From Actinoplanes sp. NBRC 103695 (GTDB lineage: Bacteria; Actinomycetota; Actinomycetes; Mycobacteriales; Micromonosporaceae): a stretch of DNA of 64,000 nucleotides. The first letter of the stretch is position 1. Every line of letters begins with the position of its first letter. The notes under the pieces are model-generated. The model did no database searches and was not told the DNA's origin. It was given only the letters and a program-made list of their open reading frames with translations. The position numbers and the translations under genes are program-made. This document shows positions 1 through 10,558 of the stretch, piece by piece. Where the stretch lies: contig NZ_BSTL01000023.1 in the NCBI RefSeq assembly GCF_030269485.1, positions 1-64,000 of the forward strand, given 5' to 3'.

Positions 1-63
1 CTCGCGATACAGACGCACAGCACGCGCCCTCAGTTCGTCGGGGTACTTCTTCGGTGCGGCCAC
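1..63 (-). CDS. Transposase OrfA N-terminus, partial
   Basis: A GTG at 63-61, preceded on the minus strand by a GGGAGG box seven bases upstream, opens a frame that runs off the left edge of the window after 21 codons. The visible peptide contains KKYPDELRARAVRLY, which closely resembles the first residues of IS3-family OrfA proteins (the helix-turn-helix DNA-binding subunit) common in actinomycetes. Only the N-terminal tip is present, so nothing can be said about OrfB or whether the element is intact. Confidence 0.6.
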   Translation of the reverse strand, partial: MAAPKKYPDELRARAVRLYRE

Positions 64-127
64 AGAACGTCCTCCCCATGATCAGTCGATCATGTTTGAG
101 AGGCTCCACCAAACCGGGGGGAACTCA
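1..127 (-). mobile_element. End of an IS3-family-like insertion sequence (partial)
   Basis: The first 127 bases look like one end of an insertion sequence that continues left of the window. Read on the minus strand, position 127 begins TGAGTTCCCCCCGGTTTG, which fits a terminal inverted repeat starting with TG. About 64 bases further in lies the start of a transposase OrfA-like frame with a ribosome binding site, the usual IS3-family spacing. Immediately to the right, helicase sequence continues in an open frame, so the element seems to have inserted into that gene. The other end, the partner inverted repeat and any target duplication are outside the window, so the family call rests on the transposase N-terminus. 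Confidence 0.6.
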
Positions 128-2768
128 CTACGCCGACGCCCCCTGCGTCAATCTGCGTCCCGTCAACAAGCCGGCCCTGCTCGAGGTCAACCGGATACAA
201 CTACCCGACCGATATCCAACCGGAGCCCAAGCGGACACGCAGTCCACGCCAGATGGTGACGACAAAACGGTGGCCGCGCACGGCTGCCCGATGTGGAGTG
301 TGTGCCCGCGGCACAGCGCCGACCGCGACATGGTCAACGCACTGATCTGGGTAGCCAACCCAGCGAGCCTGGTACAGAGCGCCGTCCCGCAGCACCTCAA
401 CGAGGAACGCTTGCGCCGCCTCGAACTTGCCTGTCTGCGCAGCGACATCATCATCGTCGACGAGGCGGACCGCGTCCAGATGCAGCTAGACACCGCGTTC
501 GCACCTGCCGCCACGCTCGTCATCCGGGGTCCAGAATCCTGGCTCGACCGGCTGCACACCCACAAGATCGATGAGCTGGCGCGCCAAGGGCGATTGCCGC
601 TATCCGAGCGTGACGTCGAACGGTGGGGCGCAGCCCTGGACGTGGTCAGTTCGGCCACGAATCGTCTCTACGCCATGCTGATCAGCAACGCTGACCTCCG
701 GAACTGGGCTGACATCGAGTACTTCAGTGCATGGACCCTCCAGGAGAAACTCATCGCCGACTGGTACCCACAACCTGGCAGCGCCGCATCAACGCCAGAG
801 GGGGTGCGTACCGACACCGATGTGTACGACGATGAGGAGGCCCTCGATCCCGACGCTGGCAGACCCACTCCAGCCAACACCGGTGCCGAGCCGTGGGCCG
901 AGCGTCGTCGCGCCGTAGTCTCGACCTTCGACGACTTCCGCGACGATCCGCTCGGTGACCGCGGTCCCCATGGCGACGACACCAACGCGCTCGTCTCCGG
1001 AGCCCGCGACCTGTTGCACACACTCAACGAACGGGGCACTCGTGAGCGTGTCCACGCCATCCTGGACTTGCTGCTTGCCGGATCCCCGATCATTGATGGA
1101 TCTGTCCGCCAACCGGAACCCACCGACGGAACTCGCCGCGACGAGGTCGACACTTGGGGAACGCGACCATGGCGTGAGCGCACCGCCACCCGCCTGGAAT
1201 TCACCCTCCTGCTCGCCACCCTGCACCATCGGCTGGATCGAGTGTCGTTCATGTGGCCGCAGGTCGAAGCCGCCATGCATCTCGACACCGCCGACAACGA
1301 GCTCTCTCGCCGTCCTCCCCTCGACTACGCCCCCGTCGTGCCGGAAGCCCCCATGGGAAACGTTCTCGGCTTCCAATACCTACCCGACGAGCCTGGACCG
1401 GGGGGCGATGACCGGCGAAGTGGCACCCTGCGCTTCTTCCGCTGCGCCGGCGTTGGCCGAGAGTTGCTGCTGAACCTACCGTCACTGGGCGCCGACCCGG
1501 CGAACGGGCGGCCCGGCCCGCATGTACTGCTGATGTCCGGGACCAGCTGGGCGGGTACCTCCACCCGTGCTCACATTCTGGTCCCAGTGAAAGCGGTACT
1601 CAAACCCGACGAGGCCGCGCTCCAGGCAATCCGGGGAACCACCTTCCGGACCCACTTCCTCTACGACAGCACTGGGCCGCTGACCCTGTCCGGTACCCGT
1701 CTTGACGCACGCGCCGGTGTGCTCCGTCAAATCGTGACGCGACTTGGAAAGTCCATTGCAGGGCAGCCCAGCCCACTGGACCAGGAACTGCGCCAGATCC
1801 AGGACGAAGGCCGCCGACGGGCTCTCTTGCTGGTGGGCAGCTACCGGGAAGCCGCCACAGCGGCCAACCTTCTCCAAGAGATCCCACGCTGGTCCGGCAG
1901 GGTGCGGGTACTCGTCGCCGACGACGCCGAGCTGGAAACGTCTAGTTCTTCGGGCGCTACCAGCCACGACGAACTCGCCCAGGCCACCGCGGTGCGTCGA
2001 GGTGACCTCGCTGCCTTCGCTGAAGACCCTGATGCCGAGCTGCTTGTCGCCCCACTGTTGGCCATTGAACGGGGCCACAACATCCTCAACGCGCAACGCA
2101 CCGCGGCATTCGGCGTCGTCTTCTTCCTTGCCCGACCACATCCCCGCCCCGACGATCTTTCCCTGGCAGTCTTTGCCATCAATGACTGGGTCACCCGCTT
2201 CGTCCGTGATCAGCCCGGCCTACTTACCGGCACCTTCAGCAAACTCGTTAGCGAGGCCGGACAACTCGACGCGGCCGGCCTTGCCTTCCGGCATCTAGCT
2301 CGCCGAGAGTGGCGTCGGCTGCTTTCACGCCGCTACGCCTACTCGCGACTCAGCCCCACCGAACAGACCTCCTTCGCCTGGGACCAGATGGTCACGATCT
2401 GGCAGGTCATCGGCCGCCTAGTACGAGGCGGCGTCCCCGCCAGGGTCGTATTCGTCGACGCCGCTTTCGCCCCGGCCCTCGCCGAAGCGCGCAGCCCGAC
2501 GCCTGACCCAACCACCGAAACGGCTGGGCGCCGTCGTCGTCGTCGGACCGACGAAGGGCTGCTGGCCAAGCTGCACCAAGTTCTCGCCCCGTACTTCGAC
2601 CCAACCAACGACCCGGAAACCTTTCCGAATCCAGCAGATCCCGCTCTCGTTCGCACCCTCTACGAGCCGTTGTACGACGCGCTCACCCAGCTGCGGTCCA
2701 CGGCGAACGCTCCATCCGAACCGGCAGCCATCAACGACGCGGAAGGTATCCATGGCCCCCAGGTATGA
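128..2768 (+). pseudogene. DinG/XPD-like helicase of the pPIWI-RE module, 5' part cut off by an IS element
   Basis: This is the C-terminal part of a superfamily-2 helicase. An open frame runs through from 54, but its first 25 codons lie in the insertion sequence; native sequence starts at about 128. Cysteines near the start (the CPMWSVCPRH stretch at about 285-314, plus one at about 144) could be the remains of an XPD/DinG-type iron-sulfur cluster. Motif II (VDEAD) is at about 456-470, and a motif VI-like QVIGRLVR is at about 2403-2426. The Walker A region expected upstream is missing. The gene overlaps the following pPIWI-RE gene by 17 bases, the arrangement known for pPIWI-RE/DinG-like helicase operons. 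Without the ATP-binding loop the product should not be an active helicase unless the left part is expressed separately and complements it. Confidence 0.7.
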
Positions 2769-5700
2769 CGACATCAGCCGCGCCGCGTACATCCTTGACC
2801 CGCAGTGCCCCCCACTGACCGGGCAGTATCGCGCGCTGGCATTCCCCGAGACCTGGAACCCCAGCGTCCTAGCCCTTTGCAACCTCGGCCGAGGCCCCGA
2901 CCAGGAGCCCTACCGTGCCGTGCCGACCCGCCGGATGGACGGCGTGCTTCAATGCCTGGCGCCTGACCTGGTTGTGCGTGGCCGACCAACCGACCCCATC
3001 CAACGCGCGCAAGACGCCTGGCTCTATGTACCGACCGACGCCCCTGACCCGCTGCCTGGGGACACCCTCGATCGGTTGATTGGCGTCTGGCTACGTGACC
3101 TACGACCCGAGGAAGACTACCTGCGGGAAGTCCAATCCACGCATACTGAATTGCTCGCCGATCCGCCGCAATGGCAAGAGGTCACCGTCGACCTTCTCGG
3201 CTGTCCAACCACCAACGGCGGTACCGCCGCCCCATTAGCTCGGCAGTACCAACTGGCCACCGACGCCTTGGCGCGGCGTATCCTCGCGCTCGACCCCTAC
3301 GACAGTGGAGCAGGAACATTACGGTTCCGAGCCGTCCCCCGCGGCCCTCGCCAACAGGGCGCAGAACTGGTTTCTCAGCCCCTTTGGCACGATGTCAAAG
3401 ACCGGAATTGGTGGTTCTCCATCTACATCGCCGTGTCTCTGCACACGGTTCCATTCGACCCGCGACCACGCCTGCACCTGCATACCGGTGTTCGGCGCTG
3501 GGTGACTCACGTGGACTCTCGAACCGGCAGAGTCCGGCTGCCCTACCGCACCGCGACGTCGGTCTACCTGAGACCCACCATCCCTTGGCTCAGCGGAACT
3601 CCCACCAGCGACCGCTTCGCGGTCGTCCGCCTCGCCTACGACCGAAGCAGCGGTGGATACGTGTGGGGCGGCAACGGACCCGCGCGGATTCTTCGCCGCC
3701 TCAGCCTCAGTCAACCGTTCCCTGACCCCGATAGACTCCTCGCTGCACCAGCTGACTGGATCGGCGATGGGCAAGGGGTACGCGCCGCGATCGTGCACAG
3801 TACCCGGATGGGCGCGCACGAAATCGGTTCCGGCCTGATGTCGCACCAACGCTCCCAGATCACCGAGTGGGCTGAACAGGCACTGCCCGAAGGACTACGC
3901 CGGGTACCCAGGCTGCCCCGCAGCCATGCCGGCCCCAGCGGCCCCTCCAACCAACGGGTCACCCCGTCCACCGACGCGGGGAAGAAAGCCGAACAAGCCA
4001 GGGCAGCGCACGCTCGCCGGATCGCCCTAGCCGTAGCCATGCAAGTGAACATGAACCTGGACCCAGTCCTACCCACAGAGCTCGCCTCGGATGCGATGCC
4101 ACCGACGGTGAAAGCCCGACTTTTGTGGCAAACTCCATCCCTCCGTGACGCAGCGATCAGCGCCATTGCCGAGATCCTCGGGTTGGAAGGGGATGGCCGC
4201 TGGCCGGAACTCGCCTACACCCAGGCGGTATTCGACGACGCCAAGCCCGGAAGCCCCGCGCTCCTGGTGTGGCGTACCCCGGAGCTAACGCTCGAACTGC
4301 GCTGCCTACGGCTTGTCAACGGACTCGCCGAGACCCTTGGCATAGATCCCAAGGCACGCCCAAAGGGCAAGGCCCTCGCCGACGCCATCGACGCCCGCCG
4401 CCAGATGATTCGGTCGTTCCTCGAAGCCGACGGCGCCCAAGCTGACCACCCGGAACTCGCACTGGTCGAGATCGATCGGCGGCAAGACTATGCCCACAAC
4501 CTGGACGATCCGAAGTACGCCCTCCGCTTAGGCTGCGCTGACGCCGGCGTGCTGACCCAGTTCGTGCTGGTCCCGAAGAAGGCCAAGTCCTACAACTCGG
4601 AAAAGAACGTCGAGCATCGGGTCCGCTCAGGCTGGCAGGATGGGCTTCGCCAACTCGGCGTCCGGGTCCTGCCGGAACACGCGGTCGCGGGAACCCTGCC
4701 CAACAAACTGCGCTACGTTGCTACCTGGATGGTCAAGCGGCGCAAGGACGGCCCGACTCGACTGCCGCGGCACACCCCCGTCGCGGTCATGGTCAGCCCT
4801 CTCGGGAGCGGGTCAGGACTCGCGGCGGTTACCGGCTGGGACCCGAATTCCCTTCAGTGGATCTCCTACCCGAAATTCCTGCTGAGACTGGTCAAGATTG
4901 CAGAAATTCCTGATTTGGAGGTCGACGATGAGCAGAATCCGGGCTCGTTCGACTTGGCCGCAGTGCCGCCCGGTACCGTTCCCCAGCAACGTGTAGCCGC
5001 AGACGGCAGCTCGACCGGTGCAATCAAACGGGTGACGTATCGGGTATGGAAGCAGGATATGGAGGAACAACGCAAGGAGACGGGCCGCTATTTGCAGAAA
5101 ATGATCAGATCATTGCGCGGCCATCCCACCATGCTTCTGACGCACTCGCAGAACAGCCGAATGCACTGGCCCTGGCTTCAGGACGGCAACGCGGAGCCCG
5201 ATCTGATCAAGACGGGACACGCGCCGGCAGCCAGTTTGGACGCCGATCTGCGGCTCGTCCGCTTGCGTGACGCCGACGGGCGGGAAACTCCACAATGGTG
5301 GGGCAATCCAACGACCGGCGGGATCAACGGCCTACCGCCGGGCATGTGGGCTGAGACGGAGGGCACCGGGCGTACCTTCTACAGCACAACTGCGAAAGCC
5401 GGCACCTTCAAGAAGTCCGCGGTCGAAGCTGACAAACTGGCCCCTCGTCCCTTGCGCCAAGGCGAGAACAAGGGGAAACCGACCATGGACACAGAGATCC
5501 CGGCGTGGAACCCCGCGTTGATCGAAATCACGGTACTGGCGTGTCACCCGCAACAGGGCGACGTGCCGGAGGCGCTGGCCTTGGCTGTACACCATCTTCG
5601 TCAGGCCCCGGACTATCTGGATGCCCTGTCCATGCCGCTACCTCTACATCTAGCGAGCTTAGCGCAACACTACGTGCTGCCGACCGTAGCCGACGAAGGA

Positions 5701-5907
5701 GCCGACGGTGAAGCCGAGGCTCGCGACGGAGTCGACAGGGCGGAAGTGTTGGAGAGTGCACTTGGCATCATCATCGGAAACCCGGCAGAGGACGTTGTCG
5801 ATCGCGACGCTGAATACTCGGATGCTCCAGGACTGGCGCAGGCTCCAGATGAATCGGATGAGATGGAGGCGACGACGCTGCCGACTTCGTTGCTGCCGCG
5901 CGGCTGA
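2752..5907 (+). CDS. pPIWI-RE family Argonaute-like protein
   Basis: A 1051-residue protein resembling the prokaryotic PIWI-RE family described by Burroughs, Iyer and Aravind, predicted to act in nucleic-acid-guided defence against plasmids or phages. The C-terminal block containing IPAWNPALIEITVL (residues 916-929) and the following APDYLDALSMPLPLHLA are typical of the RNase H-like pPIWI-RE domain. The middle part would be the MID domain and the N-terminal 400 residues the family-specific X region. I cannot assign the name-giving Arg and Glu with certainty. The start ATG lies inside the end of the helicase gene (17-base overlap), so translation is probably coupled. No restriction-endonuclease-like third gene, often part of such operons, follows; the next gene is convergent. 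The frame is intact although its helicase partner is interrupted. Confidence 0.8.
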   Translation: MAPRYDDISRAAYILDPQCPPLTGQYRALAFPETWNPSVLALCNLGRGPDQEPYRAVPTRRMDGVLQCLAPDLVVRGRPTDPIQRAQDAWLYVPTDAPDPLPGDTLDRLIGVWLRDLRPEEDYLREVQSTHTELLADPPQWQEVTVDLLGCPTTNGGTAAPLARQYQLATDALARRILALDPYDSGAGTLRFRAVPRGPRQQGAELVSQPLWHDVKDRNWWFSIYIAVSLHTVPFDPRPRLHLHTGVRRWVTHVDSRTGRVRLPYRTATSVYLRPTIPWLSGTPTSDRFAVVRLAYDRSSGGYVWGGNGPARILRRLSLSQPFPDPDRLLAAPADWIGDGQGVRAAIVHSTRMGAHEIGSGLMSHQRSQITEWAEQALPEGLRRVPRLPRSHAGPSGPSNQRVTPSTDAGKKAEQARAAHARRIALAVAMQVNMNLDPVLPTELASDAMPPTVKARLLWQTPSLRDAAISAIAEILGLEGDGRWPELAYTQAVFDDAKPGSPALLVWRTPELTLELRCLRLVNGLAETLGIDPKARPKGKALADAIDARRQMIRSFLEADGAQADHPELALVEIDRRQDYAHNLDDPKYALRLGCADAGVLTQFVLVPKKAKSYNSEKNVEHRVRSGWQDGLRQLGVRVLPEHAVAGTLPNKLRYVATWMVKRRKDGPTRLPRHTPVAVMVSPLGSGSGLAAVTGWDPNSLQWISYPKFLLRLVKIAEIPDLEVDDEQNPGSFDLAAVPPGTVPQQRVAADGSSTGAIKRVTYRVWKQDMEEQRKETGRYLQKMIRSLRGHPTMLLTHSQNSRMHWPWLQDGNAEPDLIKTGHAPAASLDADLRLVRLRDADGRETPQWWGNPTTGGINGLPPGMWAETEGTGRTFYSTTAKAGTFKKSAVEADKLAPRPLRQGENKGKPTMDTEIPAWNPALIEITVLACHPQQGDVPEALALAVHHLRQAPDYLDALSMPLPLHLASLAQHYVLPTVADEGADGEAEARDGVDRAEVLESALGIIIGNPAEDVVDRDAEYSDAPGLAQAPDESDEMEATTLPTSLLPRG

Positions 5908-6108
5908 GGCTGATCGTCTCTCGATAGGCCACGAGCAGCTCGAAAGCGCCTGCTTCCCGCTCTCCGTACCGTGCGTTTGCTGAGCAAGCTGCGGGTAGAG
6001 GGCGTCCGCCGATTCGGCGCGCTCCGGAGCGCGACCGCAGGTCGGTCATCGAGGCAAGCGACGACTGGCACGGCGGGCTCCATCGTTAACGGCGGTGGCT
6101 TCGTTCGA
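5908..6108. other. Gap between convergent defence modules
   Basis: These 201 bases separate the stop codons of two convergent genes. A perfect 16-base palindrome, CGCGCTCCGGAGCGCG, lies at 6018-6033. It could form part of a bidirectional terminator, but no T-run follows it on either strand. I see no gene. Confidence 0.4.
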
Positions 6109-7813
6109 TTACTCCCACCGGGGGCCGGTGAGAACCGGCAATATCCGGTCGAGCACGAAGCGAAGCAGCGGTCGGCGCTCGCGTAGGGCTTGGAGCTTCT
6201 GTTCGTCGTCGTGGGTGTCGTTGAGTTCGAGCAGTATCCGTTCGGCCAGTGCGGTCGCGAAGTCCGGCTTGGATATGGTGACGGGACCGCCATATTTGGG
6301 GTCTTCTGCGAGCTTTAGGAGGATGCCGGCAAGCCCAGGTTTCTCCCGTGTCCTGTGACCTCGCTCATCGTGTGCGGCGAGAACGTCTTCGAGCGGCAAC
6401 GCGAGAGCGACGGCTGGTCGCCCGTCAGGCGGGTTAGCGGCACGCTCGATGAGTACGTCGAGCATTTCGGCAGGGGTGAAGTTCGAGTCTTCCAGGTTGG
6501 CTTCGAAGTTCAGCACGTCGTCTGCTGGCAGCTCATCAGAACGGATCAGACCGGTGACGTACTGAGCCATGGTCCCTTCGGAATCAACGATGACCACCGT
6601 TCGCTGTGCGTAGGTGGTGAAGCCGTTGACCATGGTGTTCAACCGGCTCGCCGAGCCGGCGCCGCCCAGATCGGTGAAGCCCAGTTCGTCGGCCCATCGG
6701 CGCCCGAGCAGGCCAGCCACGAGACGCCACACCATCTCCCGCTCGCTCTGTCCCTCACCCACCACGTGAACGGCGTGTGGATACAGTCCTGCCTGTACCA
6801 ACTCCTCCTGGAGTTGGGCGCGCGTGGTCCGTGCGGGCGGCCCTTGGTCATAGAGCGCCGCACGTTCGGGTTGGCGACCGTCCATCGGCCAAAGCGGTGG
6901 CCGTCCTGGCGGATCACCTGTCAGGTCGGTGAGGAAGAGCCAGAGGAGCTGCGCGGCGTCGAAGTGATCCCGGGCTTGACGTGATGTTCCGCGCATGCGC
7001 TTGTGCGACGAGCGAGGCCGCGCCCGCCGCAGTAGCTCAAGCCCGTCCCGGGGTTCGCAGTCGATGCCCCGCTCGACGAGAAACCAGTACGCCTCGGTGA
7101 CTTGCAGGGCCGATACCGCAAGTTCAGTGGCGACGGTCTGCGGGTCGAAGCGCTCACACTCGGCCGGCCACGGGTCTACCTGCAGCTTCTGCTCGGCGTC
7201 GTAGAGTACCGTCGTGCGGCCGGTGATCTCGGGAAGGTAGCGATTCTGCAGGCGTACCAGCAGCTTCACGAGCGGTCGCCAGGCCGCGTCGAGGGTCTGC
7301 CACCTATCCTGCTGTGCCTCGAGCCATTCGCGCGTCTGGTTGAGTGCGACGTCGCGTTCCTCGGCCGGCGCCAAGAGGGTTTCGAGCGCTATCTTGACGC
7401 TCTTGCCGAGTAGGACGTCGTTGAGATAGAGCAGTTGCCACGGCGAATACAGTGCACTGGTGTGTCGGCGGCCGTGTGCATCCCCCCTGGGGGCCGGCCA
7501 AGCGCGGGCCGGTCCCTCCTCGCGGAACGTCATGAGCGTCTCAAACGGTGTGAGGTCGAGGAAGCGATGCGGGCTCCCACGCGATCGGCTGAAGAGCACC
7601 CTGTATGTCCAGGCGCTCAAGCCGCCGCAGGCCGATCCCGTGGCCCAAGCCGCGTTCCTTCGCGTGTCCGGAGAAGTTGGTGTCCCATGCAAGATCGAGC
7701 TGAGCGAACGCGCCAGCACGCCAGAGCTGACGCCAGCTCAACTCCTCGGCCAGAGGTGGCGGGACATAGGTTGAGTAAAGGTCCACGGGACCATTCTCGT
7801 TGAGTCCGTACAT
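6109..7813 (-). pseudogene. TOPRIM-domain protein gene with an apparent frameshift
   Basis: Two overlapping frames together make one plausible protein of about 565 residues. The first starts at ATG 7813 (MYGLNENGPVDLYSTYVPPP) and stops at 7541. The second carries the rest and ends at 6109. The coding character seems to switch near 7560-7585, between AWEP and HRFLDLTPFE, which needs one base skipped; short G and C runs lie there. The C-terminal half holds a TOPRIM-like nuclease signature: VVGEGQSERE with its Glu at about 6756, and VIVDSEG with the acidic pair at about 6585-6577, as in OLD-type nucleases. The N-terminal half is unrecognised. It is third in an operon behind the PLD gene, 96 bases downstream. 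The shift could be a real mutation, a sequencing error or programmed. Confidence 0.6.
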
Positions 7814-7909
7814 GGCAGAGCCGTCAGTGCCATGGTGGCGGTGCCGGGCTCGCAGCGGCCATGGAGGGGATCGTCAGCGGCAGCCCGCAGATCGAGCATC
7901 CTCGTTCAG

Positions 7910-10558
7910 CTATGCGAACAGGTCGGCCAGGACGCCGACCGCGGCGTTGAGTTGGTCGAGGAGATGGTCGCTGGTTGGTTCGCTTGACTCCACTACCGCC
8001 TGGCCGAGGCCGGGAAGAACGGCGATCGTCTCACCTTCGGTGAGGGAAAGCCGCCAGCTACTGTCTGTGGCGTACACGGCCACTCCGTGGCAACGCCGGT
8101 ATCGGCGGATCGCGGCGAGTAGGCGCGGCAGACGTGGATCAAGCAGAGGATCCGCGATACCTTGCACTCCAAGGCGGACCTGGATCGCTGCGGCGCCGGG
8201 TGGCGCGTCGAGAGTGAGGCCGTCAAGGCCAAGCTCGGCCACCGTGCGGGCGCACCAGAGATCATCGTCGATGAATGTGATGGCGCCCAGGAGCTGTTCA
8301 TCAATTTCGGCGCGAGTAATGGCGCGTCCGGCAATGGCGCTGAGGTATCTGGCAGTTTCGTCTGTCGGGTCGACCAGGTTGTGGTCGAACGCGGCGATGA
8401 TGACGGGCTGGGCCTCCACAACTCGTTCCCGACGGCGTGGACCGGGCTGCACAGTCAGCCAGCACAACGCGGCAACGGCTTCCGGTAGCCACCGAGGCAG
8501 TCGTTGTTTGGCTTTCGTACGGACTTCCTGATCGACCTGGTTGAGCCAGCCGGGGCGGGTGCCGCCTCCCGCGAATCCGCCGAGCCAGCGCAGCCACAGG
8601 TCATCAAGGTCTTGCTCGGTCAACTCCAGCCGGTCGGGGGTCTGGGCGGAGGCGAGGTTGAGTTCGGCGAACGCGCCGACGATCGTCGCGAAGTTGCCGG
8701 CCGGCGCAAGGGGTTCAACCCAGGCCAGGCGCGGGTCCGCTTGCGTGTCGGCCCAGCGTCGTAGGAGGTTGCGGGCGCGTACCCGGACGCGGGCGGCGAG
8801 CCGCCATCTCCGCGGCGTAGGTGCCTCTTCTTCATCGGCATTGGCTGCGTCGTCGAGGAGTCGTGCAAGCAGTGAATGCCCGGCACGGCCGGAAGCGGGC
8901 TCGGATGGAGTCCGCGCGCGTAGCGCGTCGAGGAGCTCGATGATCGGTTCGCTGGCGTCGAGACTGTCGCTCCAGATTCTCCCGTATCGGCTGGCGCGTG
9001 GATCACGACCGAGCTGTTCACGTTCGAGGCGCACCCATAGGTCGTCGTCGCCCTGTTCGGTTTCTTCATCGGCCGTGACGCCGCCGACTGAGGTGGATGT
9101 CGGTCTATCGCTGACCTCCATCACCATGTTGCGGTGCAGCCAGGCCAGCATCGTGCCGAGCGGGCTGGCGAGGTCACCAGTGACAAGGCCGTCCGGTAGG
9201 TCGACGCTGGGTCGCGCTGTCGCAGTGAGCGCGGCTGCGAGTGCGGTCGGGTCGTCCACGACTACCTGGTTGGACAGGACGGAATCGTTGGCGTCGACCA
9301 GGCGAACGAGTCGCCCATGCAGCGGACCAGCGGTGACGGCTCTCCCGGAGGTGTCGCGGGTGAGCGGTTGTCGGTGGGTCAGGTCGTCAAGCAGCCAACC
9401 GGGCTGGGCCATCGGCTCACTGGCCACTTCTACCCGTCCGTCACCGTTCGCGGATGCGGAGATCAGGCGTACTGAGGGCGCTGCGGGTTCCGGTTCGGAT
9501 CGGAAAGACCATGATCCGAGTTGGTCGAGGCTGGCGGCAACGGCGATGGTGTCCGGCGGTATGAACGCCGCTCGGACCTCGTCTGCGGTGTGTCGGGTAA
9601 GGACGGCAACCTCGACGTTGCCGCTGTGGCCCACAGTGCGGGTCAACGCGGCTCGGGACAGGTTCGCTGATCCAGACAGCAGCCATCCTTGGTCACCGGC
9701 CACAGCGCCAATGAGCTTGGCGTGCACGAACTCGTCCGGCTGGTACATGAGCACGTCGGTTGCGGCGCCGTAGGCGATCAGTCGTTCCTTGAGCCGGTTG
9801 CCGTTGACGCTGGTGGCTTTCGTGAGGAACACCCGAACGCGCCGAGGGCGCAGGTCGGTGAGTAGCTGCCCGACCGCCTCCGCATCGTCGTCGTAGTACG
9901 GGGCGCTGAGTAGCAGCTCGTCAATGTCCGAGGGCGCGTGGGCAGCAAGGGCCGTCTTGAACTGTGCGGCGATCGGGGTGTCCAGATTGTGGAGCAGAGG
10001 TGAGTCGGTTTGCGACGTACCGGCTGGCTGAGGCGGCAGCCGGGTGTTCAGGTCGAGGAGCCGTTGGGCGAGAGTTGTGTCATCGACGAGACCGACGATG
10101 CGATGAATCCAGGTTCGCCAGGTGCCGATGGCTGCGTCGCCGGCAGGGGTGCCGGAGCGGAAGGTGGTGAACACCTCCTTGCCCCGGTCGAGCCCAGTCA
10201 TTGAAAGGTTTCCGGACCCGACCAGCAGGGTAGCCCTGGTTCCGGCCACCGTGAGGTACGTCTTGGGGTGGAACGCCTGACCGCCCGGACGTACACCGCG
10301 CAGCAGCCACCGACGGTTCACGGCCGTGAGAGTGTCGACGGCATCAGCGGGGAGACGGTCGAGGCCGGCGGTCAGCCTGCGGTGGTCCGCGAGGACGACG
10401 ACGTTGAGCGGGGGGTCACCCAACCGAGGTAACAGGAACTCGTTGAACAACGACAGGTCCACGCTGTACGTCGTGGCCCACATCGCCGACGCGGCACCGA
10501 TGAACAGTTCATGAACCGGGCGGCTTCGTTCCACCGAAGAGGCGGCCGGCTCGGTCAT
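7910..10558 (-). CDS. Phospholipase D-fold protein with two HxK motifs, putative nuclease
   Basis: An 882-residue protein with two PLD-type half-sites in its first 300 residues: H97-P-K99 with GSGN at 114-117, and H279-A-K281 with GSAN at 296-299. In both, the Asp usually found five residues after the Lys is Val, as in divergent PLD nucleases that keep only HxK and GSxN. The remaining 580 residues match nothing I recognise and include an acidic stretch near residue 500. PLD-fold enzymes in defence islands are usually DNA or RNA phosphodiesterases, so nuclease activity is a reasonable inference. The start overlaps the stop of the 552-residue upstream gene by four bases (ATGA), indicating translational coupling, and the TOPRIM gene follows. 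Confidence 0.75.
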   Translation of the reverse strand: MTEPAASSVERSRPVHELFIGAASAMWATTYSVDLSLFNEFLLPRLGDPPLNVVVLADHRRLTAGLDRLPADAVDTLTAVNRRWLLRGVRPGGQAFHPKTYLTVAGTRATLLVGSGNLSMTGLDRGKEVFTTFRSGTPAGDAAIGTWRTWIHRIVGLVDDTTLAQRLLDLNTRLPPQPAGTSQTDSPLLHNLDTPIAAQFKTALAAHAPSDIDELLLSAPYYDDDAEAVGQLLTDLRPRRVRVFLTKATSVNGNRLKERLIAYGAATDVLMYQPDEFVHAKLIGAVAGDQGWLLSGSANLSRAALTRTVGHSGNVEVAVLTRHTADEVRAAFIPPDTIAVAASLDQLGSWSFRSEPEPAAPSVRLISASANGDGRVEVASEPMAQPGWLLDDLTHRQPLTRDTSGRAVTAGPLHGRLVRLVDANDSVLSNQVVVDDPTALAAALTATARPSVDLPDGLVTGDLASPLGTMLAWLHRNMVMEVSDRPTSTSVGGVTADEETEQGDDDLWVRLEREQLGRDPRASRYGRIWSDSLDASEPIIELLDALRARTPSEPASGRAGHSLLARLLDDAANADEEEAPTPRRWRLAARVRVRARNLLRRWADTQADPRLAWVEPLAPAGNFATIVGAFAELNLASAQTPDRLELTEQDLDDLWLRWLGGFAGGGTRPGWLNQVDQEVRTKAKQRLPRWLPEAVAALCWLTVQPGPRRRERVVEAQPVIIAAFDHNLVDPTDETARYLSAIAGRAITRAEIDEQLLGAITFIDDDLWCARTVAELGLDGLTLDAPPGAAAIQVRLGVQGIADPLLDPRLPRLLAAIRRYRRCHGVAVYATDSSWRLSLTEGETIAVLPGLGQAVVESSEPTSDHLLDQLNAAVGVLADLFA

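Noticed and set aside
54..127. The ATG at 54 as the true helicase start
   Set aside because: The first 25 codons read through the IS end, which carries a transposase gene on the other strand; there is no helicase content before about 128.
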